NCBI RefSeq assembly: GCF_030766935.1
Contig: NZ_JASERL010000002.1
Span: 806,001-870,000, forward strand
DNA: 64,000 bases
Direction: 5' to 3'
Source: Streptomyces sp. KL109B
GTDB lineage: Bacteria > Actinomycetota > Actinomycetes > Streptomycetales > Streptomycetaceae
Position numbers and translations under genes: made by a program. Under the pieces are notes generated by a model, which was not told where the DNA came from, made no database searches, and was given only the letters and a program-made list of their open reading frames with translations. Of the stretch, positions 36,201 through 43,592 are shown piece by piece (positions within the stretch are counted from its first letter, which is position 1; each line of letters opens with the position of its first letter).

Positions 36201-36424
36201 TCGGCGCGGAAGGAGACGTCGACCTCGCGGTGCTCCTCGTAGACCTTCGCGATGTAGCGGCGCAGCGCCTTGCGGGCGAGGAGGCCGCGGCCGACGATCC
36301 AGCCGAAGAGGAGTCCGCCGAGGTGGTCGAGGAGCTTGCGCAGTGAGTCCTTGAGCTTGCCGACGACGACCGTGATCGCGATGGTGCCCACGATCAGCGC
36401 CCAGGTCTGCATGTCCTGCCACAT
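33221..36424 (-). CDS. NACHT-domain STAND ATPase with membrane anchors at both ends
   Basis: 1,067 residues. An N-terminal membrane segment (WALIVGTIAITVVVG, residues 8-22) is followed by a basic amphipathic region. The NACHT ATPase has Walker A GVPGAGKT (115-122) and the diagnostic Walker B VLYFDGLDEV (211-220). NACHT C-terminal helices end in FAHLTLQEYLAANELA near 440. Residues 450-760 are helical repeat-like (VRLWCGVAARDCTDVVREVL, ALSALTSMGDLAVPALTGAM), a likely sensor. The last 230 residues hold about four more membrane segments, then NSRARELRRRFNTPLRGLVD. Bacterial NACHT proteins include phage-defence receptors. Defence role here is inference; no separate effector gene is adjacent, so the membrane parts may be the effector. 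Confidence 0.9.
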   Translation of the reverse strand: MWQDMQTWALIVGTIAITVVVGKLKDSLRKLLDHLGGLLFGWIVGRGLLARKALRRYIAKVYEEHREVDVSFRAETSQKMDMESVYVPLSVSDDQHGERPAGASLGDARRTLVLGVPGAGKTMLLKHAVLTWARERHNPDARSRRTWYGRRVPARAPLGELDRIPVLIKLHQVNLDGEIDLRRHIVDHFAANAFPKADRWLDRRLADGDMVLYFDGLDEVAGAKRRRQVADAIREFAKDHDGCRTVVTCRAAVYKGELKEGLDQVLRVEDFDEHLIRRFLRGWPWPETLEGDTVDRLLGALRDTPQLMPLARNPLLLTMIAYLYSTVYAATGDTLPHTRADFYKEVIGSLLDDRQRIPRFSSPVKWGVLQRLALAAQDVPIGVHDRLALAESRVLEVLEEALVDQRRPGEQAQAVLEEIVERTGLLLPIDGGVRYQFAHLTLQEYLAANELAATPEGLLRRYRSDPATWRETVRLWCGVAARDCTDVVREVLDHEPVLAFQCLADAYVVDPRLADRIIDAFQAGLGTEDTDADRRAVASAFGVVAADRREPGPRVFGILEFIARGDVSGIGAERVEAALRALAATNVPQAAEVLATRLGATPVALSALTSMGDLAVPALTGAMRDGLPGAARGLWLIRTPAAALALCEALFQGPPPADESAAAAYLGHLLADGEIEQELAQHAPAVPRRVISDSAWVWQPFATREDDPLIGVAARIAQVLTRATRQTLPEGVVLDPRLATALAMVTPEGEEPPRTAVTDLDPVAAGELSDVAARLASYPGIRFDLDDPAGVKTWEVSNVLYWADRGPRAGAGGARSYSSEYLADLGLKVLRSVGISAFRADLLRSLPVERRFTAVWTLLMGPQVSVAEWQRSGGPSPALDRQYRYEFDRSWHYRLVLAVCFAVSGYAAWRAGAAAFGGQPWGPGWLAWLALAQLAVGWLVLLVRGALTDADELAEYGVLTPFTLVSEFAYMDIDFWMALANLGLLPAAVTYAWVGLHEAVGTVGAVWTAGAAVLLITLATWRGLRLNSRARELRRRFNTPLRGLVDLLRGPADTAVTGNVAVSATAG

Positions 36425-36843
36425 GTCGCCCCCCGTTGGCCCGGGCGCCAGAATAGAGCCGCTCGTCGCCGCCCCGCCACGGTCCTGCGCCTGTCATGTG
36501 ACCCACGACACGCTGTTTCACATTTCGAGACCATTCCGTCCGCATCCCGGACAATGCTGGACCGGGCCCAAAGTCCCGTGACACGCTTCCGTCATGTCTA
36601 CAGCTGGAACCGCCTTGGTGAGTCGACGCCACGTCGACTTCGGCCGCATGTCCAGCGCCATCTGTCCGGCGCGCTGATCCCTCCAGCACCGCCGATCTCT
36701 CGCCACACCTGATTCCCTGCGCACCGCCGCGCCCCCGCGCGAAGTGTGCAGGTCAGAGCCTCCCGCCCGTCACCCGACCGCCGCCCCTCAACGAGGCGCT
36801 GCGCGCCGCCCCACCTTTTTGCCTGCCTGAAGGACGATTCTCC
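36425..36843. promoter_or_regulatory. Leader region of the sulfate assimilation operon
   Basis: 419 bases between the divergent NACHT gene and sir. It holds the leader peptide at 36594-36677, then 166 bases to sir in which attenuator folding would occur. AT-richer stretches lie around 36520-36560, a likely promoter zone for both directions, but no clear -10/-35 pair could be fixed. Confidence 0.5.
36594..36677 (+). CDS. Cysteine leader peptide upstream of sir (putative attenuator)
   Basis: 27 codons, MSTAGTALVSRRHVDFGRMS followed by SAICPAR and TGA. The pattern RRHVDxxRxxSAIC with a late cysteine is the actinobacterial putative leader peptide found before sulfur assimilation genes. Stalling at the Cys codon when charged tRNA-Cys is scarce would change folding of the 166-base spacer and let sir be expressed. 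Recognised by sequence pattern and position; the mechanism is known for Cys mini-ORFs in mycobacteria and inferred here. Confidence 0.82.
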   Translation: MSTAGTALVSRRHVDFGRMSSAICPAR

Positions 36844-38541
36844 ATGGCTGCCTCCCCAGAGACACCTACCCCCGTCACGCCCCGCCGCAAGGTGAGCCGT
36901 CACCGTGGCGAGGGCCAGTGGGCCGTGGGCCACTTCACTCCGCTCAACGGCAACGAGCAGTTCAAGAAGGACGACGACGGTCTCAATGTACGGACACGTA
37001 TTGAGACGATCTACTCCAAGCGCGGTTTCGACTCGATCGACCCCCAGGACCTGCGCGGACGCATGCGCTGGTGGGGCCTTTACACCCAGCGCAAGCCCGG
37101 CATCGACGGCGGCAAGACGGCCGTCCTGGAGCCGGAGGAGCTGGACGACCGGTACTTCATGCTGCGCGTGCGCGTCGACGGCGGCCGGCTGACCGTCGCG
37201 CAGCTGCGCGCGATCGGCGAGGTCTCCGAGCAGTACGCGCGGGGCACCGCCGACATCACCGACCGGCAGAACATCCAGCTGCACTGGATCCGGATCGAGG
37301 ATGTGCCCGCGATCTGGGACAAGTTGGAGGCCGTGGGCCTGTCCACGACCGAGGCCTGCGGCGACTGCCCGCGCGTGATCATCGGTTCCCCGGTCGCCGG
37401 GATCGCCGCCGACGAGATCATCGACGGCACTCCGGCCGTGGACGAGATCCACGAGCGGTACATCGGCAGCAAGGAGTTCTCCAACCTGCCGCGCAAGTTC
37501 AAGACCGCGATCTCGGGCTCGCCTGTCCAGGATGTGGTCCACGAGATCAACGACGTGGCGTTCGTGGGTGTCGAGCACCCCGAGCACGGGCCCGGCTTCG
37601 ACCTGTGGGTCGGCGGCGGCCTGTCCACCAACCCCAAGCTCGCGCAGCGGCTCGGCACGTGGGTGCCGCTCGACGAGGTGGCGGACGTCTGGGCCGGTGT
37701 CGTCGGCATCTTCCGTGACTACGGCTACCGGCGCCTGCGCAACCGGGCCCGCCTGAAGTTCCTGATGGCGGACTGGGGCGCGGAGAAGTTCCGGCAGATC
37801 CTGGAGGACGAGTACCTGGAGCGGAAGCTCCTCGACGGCCCGGCGCCCGCCGAGCCCTCGCAGAAGTGGCGCGACCACATCGGCGTGCACCAGCAGCAGG
37901 ACGGCCGGTTCTACGTCGGGTTCGCGCCGCGCGTCGGCCGCGTCGACGGCACCACGCTCACGAAGATCGCCGAACTGGCGGGCGCGCACGGCTCGGACCG
38001 GCTGCGCACCACCGTCGAGCAGAAGATGATCATCCTCGATGTCGCCGAGGACCAGGTCGACTCGCTCGTCGCGGGCCTGGAGGCGCTGGACTTCCAGGTG
38101 AAGCCCTCGCCGTTCCGGCGCGGCACGATGGCCTGCACCGGCATCGAGTTCTGCAAGCTGGCCATCGTCGAGACGAAGGCGCGCGGCTCGCAGCTCATCG
38201 ACGAACTGGAGCGCCGCCTCCCGGAGTTCGACGAGCCGATCACCATCAACCTCAACGGCTGCCCGAACGCCTGCGCCCGTATCCAGGTCGCGGACATCGG
38301 TCTCAAGGGCCAGCTGGTCCTCGACGACAACGGCGAGCAGGTCGAGGGCTACCAGGTGCACCTCGGCGGCGCGCTCGGCCTGGAGGCCGGCTTCGGCCGC
38401 AAGGTGCGCGGCCTGAAGGTCACGTCGGCCGAACTGCCGGACTACATCGAGCGGGTGCTGAAGAACTACGAGGCGGGCCGCGAGACCGGCGAACGCTTCG
38501 CCACCTGGGCCGCGCGCGCCAGTGCGGAGGCCTTGTCGTGA
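36844..38541 (+). CDS. sir: Ferredoxin-dependent sulfite reductase
   Basis: 565 residues. Reduces sulfite to sulfide with six electrons. The coupled 4Fe-4S/siroheme site is CTGIEFC then NLNGCPNAC (Cx5C...Cx3C). Two ferrite-like repeats are visible, with sulfite-binding basic residues around TDRQNIQLHW and VEQKMIILDV. YTQRKPG and TEACGDCPR contain the Tyr and Cys positions that are cross-linked in the mycobacterial enzyme. First enzyme gene after the Cys leader peptide; siroheme supply is helped by the chelatase at the operon end. Confidence 0.96.
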   Translation: MAASPETPTPVTPRRKVSRHRGEGQWAVGHFTPLNGNEQFKKDDDGLNVRTRIETIYSKRGFDSIDPQDLRGRMRWWGLYTQRKPGIDGGKTAVLEPEELDDRYFMLRVRVDGGRLTVAQLRAIGEVSEQYARGTADITDRQNIQLHWIRIEDVPAIWDKLEAVGLSTTEACGDCPRVIIGSPVAGIAADEIIDGTPAVDEIHERYIGSKEFSNLPRKFKTAISGSPVQDVVHEINDVAFVGVEHPEHGPGFDLWVGGGLSTNPKLAQRLGTWVPLDEVADVWAGVVGIFRDYGYRRLRNRARLKFLMADWGAEKFRQILEDEYLERKLLDGPAPAEPSQKWRDHIGVHQQQDGRFYVGFAPRVGRVDGTTLTKIAELAGAHGSDRLRTTVEQKMIILDVAEDQVDSLVAGLEALDFQVKPSPFRRGTMACTGIEFCKLAIVETKARGSQLIDELERRLPEFDEPITINLNGCPNACARIQVADIGLKGQLVLDDNGEQVEGYQVHLGGALGLEAGFGRKVRGLKVTSAELPDYIERVLKNYEAGRETGERFATWAARASAEALS

Positions 38542-38732
38542 GTGAGCGCGCCGCCCCGTTCTACTGCCCGTACTGCGGCGACGAGGACCTTCGGCCCAGC
38601 GAAGAAGGTCACGGCGCCTGGGAATGCGCGGCCTGCAATCGAGCCTTCACGTTGAAGTTCCGCGGCCTGCTGACCAGCGGTCTCCAGACCAAGGGACTTC
38701 AGCGCAACGACGGTGGAGGGGAACAGATATGA
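38538..38732 (+). CDS. Small zinc-ribbon protein between sir and cysH
   Basis: 64 residues from GTG 38538, overlapping the sir stop as GTGA, and ending inside the cysH start (ATATGA). Two Cys pairs, FYCPYCGDEDL and WECAACNRAF, form a zinc ribbon. Such a protein stands at this place in many actinobacterial sulfate operons. Its role is unknown; a part in Fe-S or electron transfer to Sir/CysH is possible. Confidence 0.88.
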   Translation: MSERAAPFYCPYCGDEDLRPSEEGHGAWECAACNRAFTLKFRGLLTSGLQTKGLQRNDGGGEQI

Positions 38733-39439
38733 CGACGGCTCAAGCCCCTACGGACACGGACGAGTTGAAGGCGCTCGCCGAACAGGCAGGGCGCGACCTG
38801 GAGGACGCCTCGCCGCTGGAGATCCTCCAGTGGGCCGTGGACACCTTCGGCAAGAAGTTCTGCGTGACCTCGTCCATGGAGGACGCGGTCGTCGCCCACC
38901 TCGCCTCCCGCGCGATGCCCGGCGTGGACGTCGTGTTCCTCGACACCGGCTACCACTTCGAGGAGACCATCGGCACCCGGGACGCCGTCGAGGCCGTGAT
39001 GGACGTCAACGTCATCACGCTCACGCCCCGGCAGACCGTCGCCGAGCAGGACGCCGAGTTCGGCCCCAAACTGCACGACCGCGACCCGGACCTGTGCTGC
39101 GCGATGCGCAAGGTGAAGCCGCTGGAGGAAGGGCTCACCAAGTACGCCGCCTGGGCCACGGGCCTGCGCCGCGACGAGTCCCCGACCCGCGCCGACACCC
39201 CGGTCGTCGGCTGGGACGAGAAGCGCCGGAAGGTCAAGGTCTCGCCGATCGCCCGCTGGACGCAGGACGACGTCGACGCGTACGTCGCCGAGCACGGCGT
39301 CCTCACCAACCCGCTCCTGATGGACGGTTACGGCTCCGTGGGCTGCGCCCCGTGCACCCGCCGCCTCCTGGAGGGCGAGGACGCGCGCGCCGGACGGTGG
39401 GCGGGCAGCGCAAAGACCGAGTGCGGACTGCACGGCTGA
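38729..39439 (+). CDS. cysH: Adenylylsulfate (APS) reductase
   Basis: 236 residues. Reduces adenylylsulfate to sulfite and AMP using thioredoxin. PP-loop-like SSMEDAVVAHL, FLDTGYHFEET, and the Cys pairs DLCCAMRK and GCAPCTR that bind a 4Fe-4S cluster, which marks an APS rather than PAPS reductase. The catalytic Cys is in the C-terminal KTECGLHG. ATG 38729 overlaps the zinc-ribbon stop. Confidence 0.96.
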   Translation: MTTAQAPTDTDELKALAEQAGRDLEDASPLEILQWAVDTFGKKFCVTSSMEDAVVAHLASRAMPGVDVVFLDTGYHFEETIGTRDAVEAVMDVNVITLTPRQTVAEQDAEFGPKLHDRDPDLCCAMRKVKPLEEGLTKYAAWATGLRRDESPTRADTPVVGWDEKRRKVKVSPIARWTQDDVDAYVAEHGVLTNPLLMDGYGSVGCAPCTRRLLEGEDARAGRWAGSAKTECGLHG

Positions 39440-39483
39440 GGCGGCCCGAACTCATGGAACAGACACAGACTTTGGAGAACCAA

Positions 39484-40020
39484 GTGACCGGAGCCACGAT
39501 CTGGCTCACGGGTCTGCCGTCCGCCGGCAAGACCACCATCGCGTACGAGCTGGCGAACACGCTGCGCGCCGAGGGCCGCAAGGTCGAGGTGCTGGACGGC
39601 GACGAGATCCGCGAGTACCTCTCGGCGGGCCTCGGCTTCAGCCGCGAGGACCGGCACACGAACGTGCAGCGCATCGGGTACCTCGCCGAACTCCTCGCCC
39701 GCAACGGCGTGTTGGCGCTCGTCCCGGTCATCGCCCCGTACGCCGACAGCCGCGAGGCCGTCCGCAAGCGGCACCAGGCCGGCGGCACCGGATACCTGGA
39801 GGTGCACGTCGCGACGCCCGTGGACGTGTGCTCCGACCGCGATGTGAAGGGCCTGTACGCCAAGCAGGCGGCCGGCGAGCTGACCGGCCTGACCGGCGTC
39901 GACGACCCGTACGAGGCCCCCGAATCGCCCGACCTGCGCATCGAGTCGCAGAACCAGACCGTGCAGGAGTCCGCGGCAGCGCTCCGTGCGCTGCTCACCG
40001 AGAGGGGTCTCGCCGCATGA
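39484..40020 (+). CDS. cysC: Adenylylsulfate kinase
   Basis: 178 residues from GTG 39484 (TGATIWLTGLPSAGKTTIAY), with GGAG six bases upstream; an ATG at 39454 would add ten residues. P-loop GLPSAGKT, DGDEIREYLSAGLGFSREDR and DVKGLYAKQAAGE are APS kinase signatures. Makes PAPS from APS. With an APS reductase present the kinase is not needed for cysteine synthesis, so it probably serves sulfotransferases. Confidence 0.94.
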   Translation: MTGATIWLTGLPSAGKTTIAYELANTLRAEGRKVEVLDGDEIREYLSAGLGFSREDRHTNVQRIGYLAELLARNGVLALVPVIAPYADSREAVRKRHQAGGTGYLEVHVATPVDVCSDRDVKGLYAKQAAGELTGLTGVDDPYEAPESPDLRIESQNQTVQESAAALRALLTERGLAA

Positions 40021-40952
40021 CGACCGTAGCCACAGTGACCGAGGACACCGATTCCCCGTACGCGCTCAGCCACCTGGACGCGCTTGAGTCCGAGGCGGTG
40101 CACATCTTCCGCGAGGTGGCGGGCGAGTTCGAGCGGCCGGTGATCCTCTTCTCCGGCGGCAAGGACTCCATCGTCATGCTGCATCTGGCGCTGAAGGCCT
40201 TCGCCCCTGCCGCGATCCCCTTCTCCCTCCTGCACGTCGACACCGGGCACAACTTCCCCGAGGTCATCGACTACCGCGACCGCACGGTGGCCGAGCACGG
40301 CCTGCGCCTGCACGTGGCGTCCGTGCAGGAGTACATCGACGCGGGCAAGCTGCGCGAGCGCCCGGACGGGACGCGCAACCCGCTCCAGACGGTGCCGCTG
40401 ACCGAGAAGATCCAGAGCGAGAAGTTCGACGCCGTCTTCGGCGGCGGGCGCCGCGACGAGGAGAAGGCGCGCGCCAAGGAGCGCGTGTTCAGCCTCCGTG
40501 ACGAGTTCTCGCAGTGGGACCCGCGCCGCCAGCGCCCCGAGCTGTGGCAGCTGTACAACGGCAAGCACGCCCCCGGCGAGCACGTCCGCGTCTTCCCGCT
40601 GTCCAACTGGACCGAGCTGGACGTGTGGCAGTACATCGCCCGCGAGAACATCGAGCTGCCGGAGATCTACTACGCGCACGAGCGCCCGGTCTTCAAGCGC
40701 AGCGGCATGTGGCTGACGGCCGGCGACTGGGGCGGCCCGAAGGACGACGAGACGGTGGAGACGCGGCAGGTCCGCTACCGCACCGTCGGCGACATGTCCT
40801 GCACCGGCGCCGTCGACTCCGACGCCACCACCATCGACAAGGTGATCGCCGAGATCGCCGTCTCCCGGCTCACCGAGCGGGGCGCCACCCGCGCCGACGA
40901 CAAGATGTCCGAGGCCGCGATGGAAGACCGCAAGCGCGAAGGGTACTTCTAG
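40017..40952 (+). CDS. cysD: Sulfate adenylyltransferase subunit 2
   Basis: 311 residues; ATG 40017 overlaps the cysC stop. ATP pyrophosphatase fold with the PP-loop FSGGKDSIVML, HVDTGHNFPEV, and AVFGGGRRDEEKARAKERVF. The C-terminus RTVGDMSCTGAVDSDA and MEDRKREGYF are constant in CysD. Activates sulfate to APS together with the GTPase CysN. Confidence 0.97.
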   Translation: MTTVATVTEDTDSPYALSHLDALESEAVHIFREVAGEFERPVILFSGGKDSIVMLHLALKAFAPAAIPFSLLHVDTGHNFPEVIDYRDRTVAEHGLRLHVASVQEYIDAGKLRERPDGTRNPLQTVPLTEKIQSEKFDAVFGGGRRDEEKARAKERVFSLRDEFSQWDPRRQRPELWQLYNGKHAPGEHVRVFPLSNWTELDVWQYIARENIELPEIYYAHERPVFKRSGMWLTAGDWGGPKDDETVETRQVRYRTVGDMSCTGAVDSDATTIDKVIAEIAVSRLTERGATRADDKMSEAAMEDRKREGYF

Positions 40953-40954
40953 AC

Positions 40955-42304
40955 ATGACCACCCCCACCTCCGCCGCCGAAGAGCTGGCCGGGCTTTCGG
41001 CGACGACGCTGCTGCGGTTCGCCACGGCCGGTTCGGTCGACGACGGCAAGTCCACGCTGGTCGGCCGCCTGCTGCACGACTCCAAGTCGGTCCTGACGGA
41101 CCAGTTGGAGGCCGTCGAGCTGGCCTCGCGTTCGCGCGGCGCCGCCGAACCCGACCTGGCGCTGCTCACGGACGGCCTGCGCGCCGAACGCGAGCAGGGC
41201 ATCACCATCGACGTCGCCTACCGCTACTTCGCCACGCCCCGTCGCCGCTTCATCCTCGCGGACACGCCGGGCCACGTGCAGTACACGCGGAACATGGTGA
41301 CCGGCGCCTCGACGGCCGACCTCGCCGTGGTCCTCGTCGACGCCCGCAACGGCGTCATCGAGCAGACCCGCAGGCACGCCGCGGTGGCCGCGCTGCTGCG
41401 GGTGCCCCATGTGGTGCTGGCCGTCAACAAGATGGACCTCGTCGACTACGAGGAGCAGGTCTTCGCGAAGATCGCCGAGGAATTCACCGCGTACGCCGGG
41501 AAGTTGGGCGTCCCGGAGATCACCGCCATCCCGATCTCGGCGCTCGCGGGCGACAACGTCGTGGAGCCGTCCGCGAACATGGACTGGTACGGCGGCCCGA
41601 CGGTCCTGGAGCACCTGGAGACCATCCCGGTCAGCCACGACCTCACGAGCTGCCACGCCCGCCTCCCCGTCCAGTACGTGATCCGCCCGCAGACCGCCGA
41701 GAACCCCGACTACCGGGGCTACGCGGGTCAGATCGCGGCAGGAACGTTCCGCGTCGGCGAGTCGGTGACCGTACTGCCCTCCGGCAAGACGTCGAAGGTC
41801 GCCGGAATCGACCTGCTGGGCAAGGCCGTTGACGTGGCGTGGACGCCGCAGTCGGTGACGCTCCTCCTGGAGGACGACATCGACATCTCGCGCGGCGACC
41901 TGATCGTGCCGAGCCACGACGCGCCCGCGACCTCGCAGGACATCACGGCGACGGTGTGCCACGTGGCGGACACCCCGCTCACCGTCGGCCAGCGCGTGCT
42001 GCTCAAGCACACCACCCGTACGGTCAAGGCGATCGTCAAGGAGATCCCGTCGCGGCTCACGCTCGACGACCTCTCCCAGCACCCCTCCCCTGGCCAGCTG
42101 GTCGCCAACGACATCGGCCGGGTCAAGGTGCGGATCGCCGAGGCGCTCGCCGTCGACTCCTACGCGGACTCGCGGCGCACGGGCTCCTTCCTCCTCATCG
42201 ACCCGTCGGACGGCACGACGCTCGCGGCGGGCATGGCGGGCGAGTCCTTCGCCTCGGCGGAGGACCCCAAGTCCCTTGTGGACGAGGAGGGTTGGGACTT
42301 CTGA
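40955..42304 (+). CDS. cysN: Sulfate adenylyltransferase subunit 1 (GTPase)
   Basis: 449 residues, two bases after cysD. Elongation-factor-like GTPase: G1 GSVDDGKSTLVGRLL, G3 DTPGHVQYTRNM, G4 NKMD, followed by two beta-barrel domains. GTP hydrolysis drives APS formation by CysD. No APS kinase domain is fused; that function is in the separate cysC. Confidence 0.97.
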   Translation: MTTPTSAAEELAGLSATTLLRFATAGSVDDGKSTLVGRLLHDSKSVLTDQLEAVELASRSRGAAEPDLALLTDGLRAEREQGITIDVAYRYFATPRRRFILADTPGHVQYTRNMVTGASTADLAVVLVDARNGVIEQTRRHAAVAALLRVPHVVLAVNKMDLVDYEEQVFAKIAEEFTAYAGKLGVPEITAIPISALAGDNVVEPSANMDWYGGPTVLEHLETIPVSHDLTSCHARLPVQYVIRPQTAENPDYRGYAGQIAAGTFRVGESVTVLPSGKTSKVAGIDLLGKAVDVAWTPQSVTLLLEDDIDISRGDLIVPSHDAPATSQDITATVCHVADTPLTVGQRVLLKHTTRTVKAIVKEIPSRLTLDDLSQHPSPGQLVANDIGRVKVRIAEALAVDSYADSRRTGSFLLIDPSDGTTLAAGMAGESFASAEDPKSLVDEEGWDF

Positions 42305-42316
42305 GTCCCGGCCCTG

Positions 42317-42820
42317 ATGACCATGGCGACGACGCACGCGGCACTGCTCGGCTATCCGCTCGCCGTGACGATCGGCACGCTGCTCGGGTTCGCCATGGCC
42401 CGGGTGGCGTTCCTCCGGTCGGCGATCGGCCCGGTCCTGACCGGGCTCCGGTCGCTGCCGGCGGTCGTGTGGGTGCCGGTGGCGGTGCTGTGGCTCGGCC
42501 TGGACGACGCGGTGATGTACGCCGTGTTCGTGCTGGGGGCGGCCCCGGCCGTAGCGGGCGGCGTGGGCGCCGACTACGTGTCCGGGCTCAAGCAGGGCTG
42601 GGCGTTCTCCTGGCGCGCACTACTGGCGGCGGAACTCATCGCCTCATGGGACTCCTCCCCTGACACCCTGCCGACGGTCCTCCTCGCCGCCCTCCTGGTC
42701 CTGACCGTCGGCATCGCCGTCGACCTGCTGCTCTTCACCCCACTCGCGAAGCGAACCGGCCTCGCGAAGCGAAACCGTCCCGTGAAGCGAAACCGCGAAG
42801 AACTGGAACTGAGCGACTGA
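42317..42820 (+). pseudogene. Decayed sulfonate-type ABC permease fragment
   Basis: 167 codons that align mentally with SsuC-type permeases: LLGYPLAVTIGTLLGFAMAR, GLRSLPAVVWVPVAVLWLGL, VLGAAPAVAGG, then GLKQGWAFSWRALLAAELI. Normal members have about 250-290 residues with the EAA coupling loop between the last two segments; here about 40-45 residues including that loop are missing, as are the N-terminal helices and part of the end. The C-terminus is a reiterated AKRTGL/AKRNRP/VKRNRE tail. Without the loop it cannot couple to an ATPase, and no ATPase or binding protein is nearby. Still in frame, so read as a relic. Confidence 0.75.
42743..42799. repeat. Threefold near-tandem repeat at end of permease relic
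   Basis: CTCGCGAAGCGAACCGGC, CTCGCGAAGCGAAACCGTCC and CGTGAAGCGAAACCG follow each other, giving the repeated (A/V)KR(T/N)R tail. Confidence 0.7.
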
Positions 42821-42823
42821 CCC

Positions 42824-43570
42824 ATGCGCCCCTCCCCCGTACTCCTCGTCATAGCCCACGGCAGCCGCGACCCGCGCCATGCCGCGACCGTGCACGCCCT
42901 GGTGGGCGAGGTGCGCGCGCAGCGGCCCGACGTGCGGGTGGAGACGGCGTTCCTGGACTTCAACGTGCCGTCCGTTCAAGGGGTGTTGGAGTCACTGGCG
43001 GCGGAGGGGGTGCGCGACGTCGTGGCGCTTCCCCTCCTCCTCACCCGCGCCTTCCACGCGAAGGCGGACATCCCGGCGGTGCTGCGCGAGGCGCCGCGCG
43101 GCCTGCGGATCCGCCAGGCGGAGGTCCTCGGCCCCGACCCACTCCTCGTCTCGGCCCTCGAACGGCGCCTGTACGAGGCGGGGTTGAGCCCCGCAGACAA
43201 GCCCACGACCGGGGTCGTCCTGGCCTCGGCGGGCTCATCCGACCCGGAGGCGATCGCAGTGATCGCTGAAATCGCGCGGGAGTGGCGGCACACCGGTTGG
43301 TGCGCCGTGCGGCCTGCGTTCGCCTCCGCATCCCTCCCGCGCACCGAGGACGCGGTGCGCGAACTGCGGGCGCTGGGCTGCGAGCGGGTGGCGGTCGCGC
43401 CGTACGTCCTCGCGCCGGGGCGCCTGCCGGACCGGATCGCGGCGGGCGCGGACGCCGCGCGGGCCGACGTGCTCGCGGACGTACTGGGACCGGCGCCCGA
43501 GGTGGCGCAGGTCCTGATCGAGCGTTACGAGGCGGCCGCCGTGCGGGAGTTGCTGGCCATCGGCGCCTGA
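42824..43570 (+). CDS. Sirohydrochlorin chelatase (CbiX-type)
   Basis: 248 residues with two CbiX halves. The first has the catalytic His in LLVIAHGSRDPRH and the second metal ligand in LTRAFHAKADIP. Inserts Fe2+ into sirohydrochlorin to form siroheme (or Co2+ for cobalamin). Place at the end of the sir-cys operon argues for siroheme supply to sulfite reductase. Confidence 0.92.
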   Translation: MRPSPVLLVIAHGSRDPRHAATVHALVGEVRAQRPDVRVETAFLDFNVPSVQGVLESLAAEGVRDVVALPLLLTRAFHAKADIPAVLREAPRGLRIRQAEVLGPDPLLVSALERRLYEAGLSPADKPTTGVVLASAGSSDPEAIAVIAEIAREWRHTGWCAVRPAFASASLPRTEDAVRELRALGCERVAVAPYVLAPGRLPDRIAAGADAARADVLADVLGPAPEVAQVLIERYEAAAVRELLAIGA

Positions 43571-43592
43571 AGCCCGCACAGCCACCCGCCGC

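Noticed and set aside
32157..36689. Minus-strand frame of 1,510 codons across the NACHT and GNAT region
   Set aside because: Arg/Pro-rich shadow of the NACHT gene in another frame; the NACHT frame holds Walker A and B.
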